Below are positions 1 to 6,615 of a DNA stretch of 17,420 bases, in pieces. Numbering within the stretch: the stretch's first letter is position 1; the number at the start of each line of letters is the position of its first letter. The DNA comes from Pontimonas sp. (GTDB taxonomy: Bacteria; Actinomycetota; Actinomycetes; Actinomycetales; Microbacteriaceae): the NCBI GenBank assembly GCA_021741925.1, contig JAIOWW010000011.1, positions 1 through 17,420 of the forward strand, in the 5' to 3' direction. Both the position numbers and the translations under genes were made by a program. The notes beneath the pieces were generated by a model. The model did not search any database. It saw only the letters and a program-made list of their open reading frames with translations, and was not told the origin of the DNA.

Positions 1-496
1 AGGAGCCTTCCATACCGACTGAGAGGAACAATGCCCTCGCTCCTCTGCCTACGGCAAAGACCTGTGTCACATTGAGGCGAACCATAAGAGCCCCAAAAGC
101 GCTCAGGTTGTCGTAATCAGATTCCCCGGAGAAATCCAGTGTCCCCGCGACTGCCACCACACGCCGGCTCCCCCGTGCGAGGGCAGAAACTGACTTGGTG
201 ATATCCACCGCGGGCGACGCCTCGGTGATATGAGACGCGTCGACCAGGACCACATCATGAGCCATTACCATCCCCACCGGATATTCCCGGTTGACGCCAG
301 AACTCGAGACGGCCTTGAGCGCATCAGTGAGGCCGTGGCCGAGGGCTAGCTGGTCTCGCACAATTCTCACCGCAACATCTCTCGCCTCCAGGCTGATACC
401 TCGGATGCGTACTGTTCCCGCGTCATCACCGGCACTGAGCTGGGCTCCAGTGGACTCCCAATCGAGCCACTCCCCCGAAACCTGGAGTGCATTCAC
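1..496 (-). CDS. MurF-like protein, N-terminally truncated and divergent; left end outside window
   Basis: An uninterrupted minus-strand frame starts at GTG 494-496, overlapping the murE stop as GTGA, and runs off the left edge (165 codons seen). From about residue 28 on, the translation aligns by eye with the end of the central domain and the C-terminal domain of MurF, the UDP-MurNAc-tripeptide D-alanyl-D-alanine ligase. Matching pieces are VDASHITEASPAVDI where MurF has its NDAYNANPxS block, RRVVAVAGTL where MurF has RRxAVLGEM, and MVRLNVTQVFAVGRGARAL near the end. The roughly 300 N-terminal residues of MurF, including the UDP-sugar domain and the ATP-binding GKT loop, are absent, because the frame upstream lies inside murE. 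Even the retained motifs have lost key Asn and Glu residues. It is either a decayed murF remnant or a repurposed ligase domain; a full MurF would have to be encoded elsewhere. The homology call rests on remembered family consensus, not on a search. Confidence 0.6.
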   Translation of the reverse strand, partial: MNALQVSGEWLDWESTGAQLSAGDDAGTVRIRGISLEARDVAVRIVRDQLALGHGLTDALKAVSSSGVNREYPVGMVMAHDVVLVDASHITEASPAVDITKSVSALARGSRRVVAVAGTLDFSGESDYDNLSAFGALMVRLNVTQVFAVGRGARALFLSVGMEGS

Positions 497-2037
497 GCTG
501 TGAGACCCCAGCCAGCCTCTTCCAGTGCCTGCTGGGCTTGTCCGCGGGCCGAGTAAGGAACCTTGACGCCGCCGATATCCCGATAATCCTGAGATCCCGG
601 TCCGCTCCAGAGAATGGTGTCTCCCTCCTTCGCAAGCGACACGGCAAAGCGAATGGCGTCACTGGGATTGGGGATTTCGTGCACCTGGGCCCCGGGGACG
701 CTGCGCGCGCCTTCAAGAAGCCCCTCGCGAATGACGGTGGGGTCCTCTCGGCGAGGGTCATCATCGGTAATGATCACCACATCGGCACACTCGGCTGCCG
801 TTCTCCCCATAATGGGCCTCTTGGTCGCATCACGGTTACCCGAGGTTCCACACACCATGATGAGAGACCCCCGGGTCAAGGCTCGAAGCGCCGTCAAAGT
901 GTGTTCGTAAGCGTCCGCGCTCCGTCCGGCATCCACGAATACCTGTGGTCCTTGTGACCCTGATACCCGTTCCATTCGGCCCGGGATAAACACGGGAATT
1001 CCCGATGTCCCCGGGCCCACGGCCCCGAGGGCCTCCAGGGAAACGCCAGAGCGAATCACCATGAGTGTCGCGAGTGCGGCATTAGAAACCATGTGGTCTC
1101 CAGAGAGTGGGACCACTAGCTCCAACCTGTCTCCGTGAGTCGATTCCAGAACGAAGGTGGTGACCCCGTCCCTAACACCCTGAATGTCCCACATCCACTC
1201 AGCAGAGGACATCCCTCGTCGACCGAGAGTGGTGCAGGGGATTGTCACCCGCTCGGCAAGCTTCTGCCCCCAGGACGTGTCCACACAGACCACTGCTTCT
1301 CGCGCTCTTTCCGCCGTGAACAGCACGGCCTTGGCATCGAGATAAGCGTCCATCGTGTGAAAATCTTCGAGGTGGTCATGGCTGAGGTTGGTAAAGCCCG
1401 CAACATCACAGATCACCTCGTCCATGCGGTTCTTGTCCAGAGCTTGAGCACTTATTTCCACGGCAACGGCGGTAACGCCTTCTTCCTTGGCGCGAGCGAT
1501 CATGGCGTGAGTGTCCGGCGCTTCAGGCGTGGTCAGTGTGCTGGCAAAACTCTCACCATTCACTTCGCGCAATGCTGTCGTGGAAAGTGCGGTCCGTGCG
1601 CCCACACCCCGCATAATGGCCTCCAACAAGAACGCGGTCGATGTCTTCCCGTTTGTGCCCGTCACTCCCAAAATGGTGGGAACGGAACCAGGTCGGGTTC
1701 CATAGATTTCTGCTGATACTGCTCCCAAAAGTGCTCGAGGATTCGACGCCACAAGAATCGGCACAGACGAATTCTCGAGCGCAGCGAAACCTTCGCGATC
1801 CGTCAACACTGCAGCCGCGCCGGCGGCACGGGCGTCGGGCCAAAACTCGCTCCCATGACGGTTAACGCCACGCAGGGCCACAAACAGGTCACCCGGTTGT
1901 ACCGCAGCGGAGGCCAGTGCCACGCCGGTCACACTCACGTCGGGGCCATGCTGCTCTAGTCCGAGGAGTGGAGCCAGAGAACTCAGAGTCTTCGGTGTGG
2001 TGGAACGGGGTCGCAGGGCTACAGCTTTTTCCACCAC
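493..2037 (-). CDS. murE: UDP-MurNAc-dipeptide--amino acid ligase MurE (atypical motifs)
   Basis: Cytoplasmic Mur ligase that adds the third amino acid to UDP-MurNAc-L-Ala-D-Glu in peptidoglycan precursor synthesis. The product is 514 aa, the usual length, with all three Mur domains: N-terminal substrate domain to about 120, P-loop GVTGTNGKT at 124-132, TTPEA near 169, the lysine expected to be carbamylated at K236 (YLDAKAVLF), and GRMERV at 353-358. The DNPR motif reads DDPR (426-429), pointing to a substrate other than meso-diaminopimelate, as in actinobacteria with B-type peptidoglycan. Two normally conserved histidines look replaced: the YAHTPD-type motif reads DAGRSADA (369-376), and the GKGHE/GPGHE-type motif reads GPGSQ (479-483). 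The GTG start has a good ribosome site (GAGGAAGG) just upstream, 31 bp after the ftsI stop. The stop overlaps the murF-like start. MurE identity is secure; full activity and the exact substrate are not. Confidence 0.93.
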   Translation of the reverse strand: MVEKAVALRPRSTTPKTLSSLAPLLGLEQHGPDVSVTGVALASAAVQPGDLFVALRGVNRHGSEFWPDARAAGAAAVLTDREGFAALENSSVPILVASNPRALLGAVSAEIYGTRPGSVPTILGVTGTNGKTSTAFLLEAIMRGVGARTALSTTALREVNGESFASTLTTPEAPDTHAMIARAKEEGVTAVAVEISAQALDKNRMDEVICDVAGFTNLSHDHLEDFHTMDAYLDAKAVLFTAERAREAVVCVDTSWGQKLAERVTIPCTTLGRRGMSSAEWMWDIQGVRDGVTTFVLESTHGDRLELVVPLSGDHMVSNAALATLMVIRSGVSLEALGAVGPGTSGIPVFIPGRMERVSGSQGPQVFVDAGRSADAYEHTLTALRALTRGSLIMVCGTSGNRDATKRPIMGRTAAECADVVIITDDDPRREDPTVIREGLLEGARSVPGAQVHEIPNPSDAIRFAVSLAKEGDTILWSGPGSQDYRDIGGVKVPYSARGQAQQALEEAGWGLTA

Positions 2038-2068
2038 TACACCCTTCCTCGGGGCTCCGGCACCCCGG

Positions 2069-3811
2069 CTACCAGGTTAGCGGGGGAAGTATGGCGGGCT
2101 CGGTGGATGGCGCAACTCGATAATGCTTCAAGACATGAGAGAGAACCTCATGGAAAGCCGGCGCCGCTGCGGTCGATACTCGAGATGTTTGAGGTTTGTA
2201 AAAGCTCACTAGAACGACAAATTCGGGGTCTTCCGCGGGCGCCATGCCCGCCAAGGAAATCACTCGATCAGAGCCATAACCGCTTGAGGTCGCAATTTCT
2301 GCGGTACCGGTCTTCGCCGCAACTCGGTAGCCAGGAATCTCCAGAGTGTTTCGCAGTGGCCCTTGCGACACGATGGTTTCCATCATCCGCACCGTCTGCT
2401 GCGCCGCGCTGGCGGAGACTACCTGGATGGGTTCAGCGACAGGCTCGGGAACAAACTCTCCCTCATTCGTCGTACAACCCTCCACCAAGCGCAGCGGCAC
2501 CCTCACCCCGTCATTGGCCAGTGTTTGGTAGGACGATGCCATCTGGGCTGCAGTAACCGAAATACCCTGCCCGAAGAACTGGTTATACCTCGTCACCACG
2601 TCGACCTGGTCGACCGGGAGCACCTGACCTGAGGACTCTCCGAGGAAGTCAATACCGGTGACCTCGCCAAATCCAAAGTCTCGGAAGTAGCGGGTTGCTT
2701 CTGCTTTGGGCATACGATCCGCAAGGACTGAGATTCCGGTATTCGACGACGTGTGAAGGACCCCGGCCGTGGTCAGCTGGCGATCATCTGCCACCAAGAA
2801 GTTTTTGATGAATCGGCCCGGGTAGACCTCGTAAAACCCCGGCGCGACAATTTTGTCCTCTGAATAGGTATAGCCGCCATCGATCAGCATGGCAATGCCG
2901 ACAGATTTCATGATGGATCCTGGCTCATAGGGTGAGCTGAACGAGCGAGCGCCCATGAACTCCACCGGCGCCTCAGAGAAATCATTGGGGTCAAAGGTTG
3001 GCCAGTCTGCTGCGGCCAGAACATGGCCATCCTCAACCCTCACCACGATGGCGGACCCATACTGGGCGCCCAGATTGCTGCCGTGTTCCGCGAGGGTTTG
3101 CAGGACATACCACTGGAGGTCACTGTCAATGGTGAGTGTCACGTCGCCACCATGGATCGGATCCTCGACGAGTTGGGTCGTACCCGGCAACCGAATACCG
3201 TCGGCACCCTTTTGATATGTCGCGGTGCCATTGATGGCGCGAAGGCACGGGTCATATTTGCGTTCAACACCGGCGAGAGGCTCATCCGTACCGAGCATTC
3301 CTGTCAGGTTCGCCGTGACGGGCCCGAACGGGTAGGTGCGCTCACGCACTAAGTCCATCTGGAGCCAGGGGTTACGCAGCTCGCGCAGAAGCTGGCGGTC
3401 TTCCGGGCTCACACCCTTGACCAGATAGGTGAAATGAGCCTCAGGATTACTGTTCACTGCATACAGCAACTCATCGGGGTTCGCCCCAGTGATGAGAGCA
3501 ATTTCAGCCATTGCCGCCATGACCGTGACAACCTCTCCATCACGACGGAACTCCCCCACTTTGCGGGGATCCGCGCTGACGTCATAACGGTCAACATCGG
3601 TGGCCAAGTCGTTACCGAAACTATCCACAATCGACCCCCTCGAGGCCCAAATGACCTCGCTGGTCGTGCGGATTTCTGCCGATTGCTCTTGGAGTTCGGC
3701 GGCGCGAACCACTTGAACATCAACCAAACGGGACACCAGCAACCCCGCCATGAGAAACACAACGAGGAGCGCAACGCCCATACGTCGGCTGGAAATGCGC
3801 TGGTGGGTCAT
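2069..3811 (-). CDS. ftsI: Peptidoglycan D,D-transpeptidase FtsI (class B PBP, PBP3-like)
   Basis: Septal transpeptidase that cross-links peptidoglycan during division, anchored in the membrane and acting outside. The 580-aa product has one N-terminal membrane segment (about residues 12-34), a PBP dimer domain with the RGxIxD motif (58-63) and the ERTYPFG block (157-163), then a transpeptidase domain. All three catalytic motifs are intact: SxxK as SIMK (299-302, nucleophile S299), SxN as SSN (355-357) and KTG (500-502). No PASTA domains follow, as is usual for actinobacterial FtsI. It starts 10 bp after the ftsL stop and is followed at 31 bp by murE, so it sits inside the dcw operon. ATG start at 3809-3811. 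Confidence 0.96.
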   Translation of the reverse strand: MTHQRISSRRMGVALLVVFLMAGLLVSRLVDVQVVRAAELQEQSAEIRTTSEVIWASRGSIVDSFGNDLATDVDRYDVSADPRKVGEFRRDGEVVTVMAAMAEIALITGANPDELLYAVNSNPEAHFTYLVKGVSPEDRQLLRELRNPWLQMDLVRERTYPFGPVTANLTGMLGTDEPLAGVERKYDPCLRAINGTATYQKGADGIRLPGTTQLVEDPIHGGDVTLTIDSDLQWYVLQTLAEHGSNLGAQYGSAIVVRVEDGHVLAAADWPTFDPNDFSEAPVEFMGARSFSSPYEPGSIMKSVGIAMLIDGGYTYSEDKIVAPGFYEVYPGRFIKNFLVADDRQLTTAGVLHTSSNTGISVLADRMPKAEATRYFRDFGFGEVTGIDFLGESSGQVLPVDQVDVVTRYNQFFGQGISVTAAQMASSYQTLANDGVRVPLRLVEGCTTNEGEFVPEPVAEPIQVVSASAAQQTVRMMETIVSQGPLRNTLEIPGYRVAAKTGTAEIATSSGYGSDRVISLAGMAPAEDPEFVVLVSFYKPQTSRVSTAAAPAFHEVLSHVLKHYRVAPSTEPAILPPLTW

Positions 3812-3821
3812 GGTGTCCCTG

Positions 3822-4463
3822 TTAGCGCGTCACCGGAGAGGGGATAGAACCACCGAAACGGGGCGCCGGGGGCTCAGTAATGGCGACCGTCGTGGCCGTG
3901 GGTTCAACGGTCGCCGAAATCTCAACAGGGTTAATCTGCGGTGCGAAAGGATCGGTCACCTCGGCTTCGAGAGCTGAAGTGGTCGAAATGGTCAAGAAGA
4001 CATCTTCGACAATCTCGGGCGCAACTACAGATTCTGTTCCCGCAGTCACAGCAAAGACCTGACCGCTCGCAGATGCTTCCGCGGGGAGGGCCTCCCCCAC
4101 AACGGCGCCATCAGAAACCCTGATGTAGGCGGGGTTGTTGTCGGGGACCATGCCCATCGACCCTGCCAACGTCGCGAGAGTGTCGGGAGCAACGAGAGCG
4201 CTGATCTCTTCGCCTACGATCTGTTGCTGTTGTTGGCTGCCCCGTAGGTCAGTTTTCAGTGAGGCGATTTCATACGCGCCACCTGACACCGCAATTGAGA
4301 GCAAGAGTTGTCCACCTAAAATCGCGAAGATACCGGCCAGCAGGACCACGATATAGCGCAGCTTGGGAACAGCATCTGCCTGTGTCTTCTGGCGTGTCGA
4401 GGACAGAGCGCGGGGCTTCATTGCCCGTGGCGCACTTCCCACACTGTGAGCTAGAGCGGTCAT
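3822..4463 (-). CDS. ftsL: FtsL-like septum formation protein
   Basis: Small bitopic division protein between rsmH and ftsI, the standard place of ftsL; FtsL acts with FtsB and FtsQ to recruit and activate FtsW/FtsI. The 213-aa product has a basic cytoplasmic N-terminus (1-35), one membrane segment (about 36-60), a short coiled-coil-prone stretch containing QQQQQ (about 61-90), then a typical actinobacterial FtsL ending (LATLAGSMGMVPDNNPAYIR). After that comes an unusually long acidic, Thr/Pro/Ala-rich tail of about 85 residues, predicted outside the cell and probably disordered. FtsL sequences diverge fast, so the call relies on position and topology. The start codon overlaps the rsmH stop (ATGA), implying coupled translation. 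Confidence 0.85.
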   Translation of the reverse strand: MTALAHSVGSAPRAMKPRALSSTRQKTQADAVPKLRYIVVLLAGIFAILGGQLLLSIAVSGGAYEIASLKTDLRGSQQQQQIVGEEISALVAPDTLATLAGSMGMVPDNNPAYIRVSDGAVVGEALPAEASASGQVFAVTAGTESVVAPEIVEDVFLTISTTSALEAEVTDPFAPQINPVEISATVEPTATTVAITEPPAPRFGGSIPSPVTR

Positions 4464-5419
4464 CGAGTTACCTCTTTCACTTTCTCCCCTGCCCGGAGTC
4501 GGACAGAGGCACTACGGGGGTTGGATGCAATCTCTTCGGCGCTTGCCACTTCGGCGCCACGCGTAATTTCGCGAAAACTGGGAAGGTGTTCGGGGAGTTC
4601 TCTGGGGAGCCCGGCAGGAGCACTCGAGGTGGACAGCTTGCGAAGCTCCCTCTTGACCAGACGGTCCTCGCCGGAGTGGTAGGACATGATGGCCACGCGT
4701 CCTCCGATGGCGACGCGATCGAATGCCTCGGGGAGAGCTCTTGCTAAGGACTCGAGTTCCTGGTTCACGGCCATACGAAGGGCTTGAAAAACTCGTTTCG
4801 CGGGGTGCCCTTTGTCTTTTAGTGCGTAAGGAGTTGCCTCCTGAAGAACCTCGACGAGATCACCGGTGCGAACAATCGGTGCCTGTAAGCGACGCTCGAC
4901 TATCGCTCGCGCGTAACGCTTGGCCAACTTCTCATCACCCAGGCGGTAGAAGAGGTCGGCTAGGTCGGTTTCCGTGAACGACTGGAGAATGTCGGCAGCA
5001 CTGACATCGTCGTGCGGGTTCATTCTCATGTCGAGAGGTGCGTCGTGTGAGTAGGAGAAGCCGCGTTCAGGCTTGTCCAGATGAAGAGACGAAACCCCCA
5101 GGTCGAACAAGATGGCACCCGGTGCCTCCTGAGCGACGTGCTCGTCCAGCGCCCTGCCTAACTCGTCGTATCGGCATGCAGCAAACATCACCCGATCGCC
5201 AAATGGAGCGAGGCGTTCACGAGCTTGCTCCAACGCTTCCGGGTCGCGGTCGATACCCAGGACTCTCAGTGCAGGAAGTGCGCTGAGAAACATTTCGGTG
5301 TGTCCGCCAAGTCCAAGGGTGGCGTCGACGAGAACGGGTGAGTCTCCCTGAAGCGCTGGAGAGAGGAGATCGAGAGCGCGAGTCGCGAGGACGGGGATGT
5401 GAGAGTAGGTAGCGATCAT
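4460..5419 (-). CDS. rsmH: 16S rRNA (cytosine(1402)-N(4))-methyltransferase RsmH (MraW)
   Basis: S-adenosylmethionine-dependent methyltransferase that N4-methylates C1402 in the decoding centre of 16S rRNA. The 319-aa product has the family's diagnostic pieces in order: HIPVL at 7-11, the SAM-binding DATLGLGGH at 32-40, GIDRDPEAL at 55-63, FDLGVSSLHLDKPERGFSY at 105-123, PLDMRM at 128-133, HPAKRVFQALRMAVNQEL at 205-222, SYHSGEDRLVK at 246-256 and the C-terminal NPRSASVRLR at 300-309. It lies between mraZ and ftsL as in most bacteria. The 99-bp gap to mraZ holds no gene. The stop overlaps the ftsL start by 4 bp. Confidence 0.97.
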   Translation of the reverse strand: MIATYSHIPVLATRALDLLSPALQGDSPVLVDATLGLGGHTEMFLSALPALRVLGIDRDPEALEQARERLAPFGDRVMFAACRYDELGRALDEHVAQEAPGAILFDLGVSSLHLDKPERGFSYSHDAPLDMRMNPHDDVSAADILQSFTETDLADLFYRLGDEKLAKRYARAIVERRLQAPIVRTGDLVEVLQEATPYALKDKGHPAKRVFQALRMAVNQELESLARALPEAFDRVAIGGRVAIMSYHSGEDRLVKRELRKLSTSSAPAGLPRELPEHLPSFREITRGAEVASAEEIASNPRSASVRLRAGEKVKEVTR

Positions 5420-5518
5420 GATTCACCCGGTGTCCCTGGAGTCAGATTCCCTTCCGTGTGATGACCTGGGACCGGGGAAGGTGACACAGGGCTCACGGAG
5501 GGGAGTCAGACTTCAGGG

Positions 5519-5950
5519 CTATAACAGCCCAGGAATCACCTCCTCCTCGGTGTCAGAGAAGGCCTGTTCGCGTTCGTCGTAGTACTGATCCCATGCGGTG
5601 GAGGACCAAATCTCAGCTCTATTTCCAGCGCCAATAACAGTGAGCTCACGCTCAAGCCCTGCGTAATCGCGCAGAGCAGGAGGAATCGTTACCCGGTTTT
5701 GCTTATCGGGAATCTCCGAGGACGCCCCCGAAAGAAAGAGACGCAGAAAGTCACGGCTGGCCTTTGAGGTGAGGGGGGCCGCGCGGAGCCGCTCGACATG
5801 GGCATCGAAGTCTTGAGCAGTGAAGACATAGATACACCTCTCTTGACCCCGGGTGAGGACCAATCCGTTCGCGAGCTCGTCGCGAAATCTCGCCGGAAGA
5901 ATGACTCGGCCTTTGTCGTCGAGTTTGGGGGCGTGCGTACCCAGGAACAT
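5519..5950 (-). CDS. mraZ: Transcriptional regulator MraZ
   Basis: DNA-binding regulator, usually an autorepressor, and first gene of the dcw operon. The 143-aa product contains two SpoVT/AbrB-like units: residues 1-50 with [16 protein letters not shown], and about 78-122 with [19 protein letters not shown]. The two D-K-x-x-R-V-x-[IL]-P cores are the hallmark of MraZ. The ATG (5948-5950) has a strong purine-rich ribosome site (AAAGGGGGG) 5-10 bases upstream. A ladder of 10-bp-spaced repeats lies about 40-95 bp upstream of the start and is its likely operator, so autoregulation of the whole cluster is probable (inference from family knowledge plus the visible repeats). Confidence 0.97.
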   Translation of the reverse strand: MFLGTHAPKLDDKGRVILPARFRDELANGLVLTRGQERCIYVFTAQDFDAHVERLRAAPLTSKASRDFLRLFLSGASSEIPDKQNRVTIPPALRDYAGLERELTVIGAGNRAEIWSSTAWDQYYDEREQAFSDTEEEVIPGLL

Positions 5951-5989
5951 GGTGCCCCCCTTTCTTGTCCGGCCACGAGAAGGTATTCA

Positions 5990-6046
5990 CCACTTTACTC
6001 CACTTTGCTCCAATATCAACCACTTTGAACACATTTCTTCCACCAG
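5990..6046 (-). promoter_or_regulatory. Candidate MraZ operator: AAAGTGG repeats with 10-bp period
   Basis: Reading the minus strand, AAAGTGG occurs at 6020-6026, 6000-6006 and 5990-5996. The degenerate copy ATATTGG falls exactly in phase at 6010-6016. Weaker in-phase units lie at 6030-6036 (AAATGTG) and 6040-6046 (CTGGTGG). MraZ proteins are known to bind tandem boxes of this type, one helical turn apart, upstream of their own gene, so this is very likely the autoregulatory operator. A separate -10/-35 pair for the mraZ promoter could not be assigned with confidence. Confidence 0.85.
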
Positions 6047-6074
6047 TTTTGAGAGTCCGCCCCACCCTCAAAAA

Positions 6075-6090
6075 CCCCGTAACTACGGGG
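6075..6090 (-). terminator. Rho-independent terminator, second of a tandem pair
   Basis: On the minus strand CCCCGT and ACGGGG form a perfect 6-bp stem around an AGTT loop, followed directly by TTTTT (6070-6074). It is oriented to stop transcripts coming from the DUF3040 gene before they enter the mraZ promoter region. Confidence 0.7.
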
Positions 6091-6100
6091 CAGAAAAGAA

Positions 6101-6125
6101 AAAACCGGCCCTGGGGACCGGTTTT
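6101..6125 (-). terminator. Rho-independent terminator after the DUF3040 gene
   Basis: An 8-bp perfect inverted repeat (AAAACCGG at 6101-6108, CCGGTTTT at 6118-6125) lies 39 bp after the DUF3040 stop. In the minus direction the stem is followed by a T-rich tract (TTTTTTCTTTT), fitting an intrinsic terminator. The opposite strand has only a short T run, so it is mainly unidirectional. Confidence 0.75.
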
Positions 6126-6164
6126 GGTGTGAGGGACGAAAGTGGGCTAACGCTCCACTAGGGA

Positions 6165-6545
6165 CTAGAGGCCTTCTCCGCGCTCTCGGCGCTCCCACCG
6201 ATCATTGAGACGCTCCATGAACGACGACGAGCCCGCAGGGCTCTTCGTCCGAGGCGCAGCGGTCGCTTCCTGTGACCCCACAGAGGGAGTTCCTGGGAAG
6301 GCCACCGCAACCATGACCCCGGCAAAGAGGACGCCGAAGCCCAAAATTCCCACCACCGTGATGTCCATCGACACGCCCACCACCATGGTGACGATGCCCA
6401 CCAAGCCCATCAACACGCCCACTGCGATAGCGGTGTAGTTCGGAGCTCTCCGGAAGCCCGAGGTGCTCATCACGTCGGCTTCGTTCTTGTAGAGGTTACG
6501 CTCCATCTCCTCGAGCAGCCTCTGCTCGTGCTCAGATAATGGCAT
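6165..6545 (-). CDS. DUF3040 domain-containing membrane protein
   Basis: Small actinobacterial protein of unknown function. The 126-aa product begins with the family signature MPLSEHEQRLLEEMERNL (1-18), followed by two membrane segments (about 38-58 and 62-84) and a polar, charged C-terminal tail. The start at ATG 6543-6545 is chosen because it gives the canonical N-terminus and has the ribosome site GGGGGAG 6-12 bases upstream; the frame stays open further upstream, but that part crosses into the divergent gene. DUF3040 genes commonly sit next to mraZ in actinobacteria, but no role is established. A TAAACT -10 box precedes it at 6581-6586. Confidence 0.9.
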   Translation of the reverse strand: MPLSEHEQRLLEEMERNLYKNEADVMSTSGFRRAPNYTAIAVGVLMGLVGIVTMVVGVSMDITVVGILGFGVLFAGVMVAVAFPGTPSVGSQEATAAPRTKSPAGSSSFMERLNDRWERRERGEGL

Positions 6546-6580
6546 GGTGTACTCCCCCAGGTGTGGATGGTTTTCATCAG

Positions 6581-6586
6581 AGTTTA
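6581..6586 (-). promoter_or_regulatory. Candidate -10 box of the DUF3040 gene
   Basis: TAAACT on the minus strand fits the actinobacterial TAnnnT consensus and would start transcription about 28 bases before the ATG, leaving room for the GGGGGAG ribosome site. No convincing -35 box is seen. It overlaps the possible -35 region (TTTACG, 6583-6588) of the divergent promoter. Confidence 0.45.
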
Positions 6587-6603
6587 CGCAGATTTCCTGA
6601 GGA

Positions 6604-6609
6604 TAGGCT
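6604..6609 (+). promoter_or_regulatory. Candidate -10 box for a leaderless polyprenyl synthase transcript
   Basis: TAGGCT ends 6 bases before the GTG at 6616, placing the expected transcription start at or next to the start codon. There is no good ribosome site at the usual distance, which fits leaderless expression, common in actinobacteria. A weak -35 (TTTACG) lies 15 bp upstream. Confidence 0.5.
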
Positions 6610-6615
6610 AGGTGC

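Noticed and set aside
5438..5510. Direct repeat GGAGTCAGA at 5438-5446 and 5502-5510 in the mraZ-rsmH gap.
   Set aside because: Only two 9-bp copies 64 bp apart, with no visible link to a promoter or known site; may be chance.
5990..6046. Short regular repeats that could suggest a mini-CRISPR or tandem repeat expansion.
   Set aside because: The 7-bp units with 10-bp period and no spacers fit a MraZ operator, not a CRISPR.
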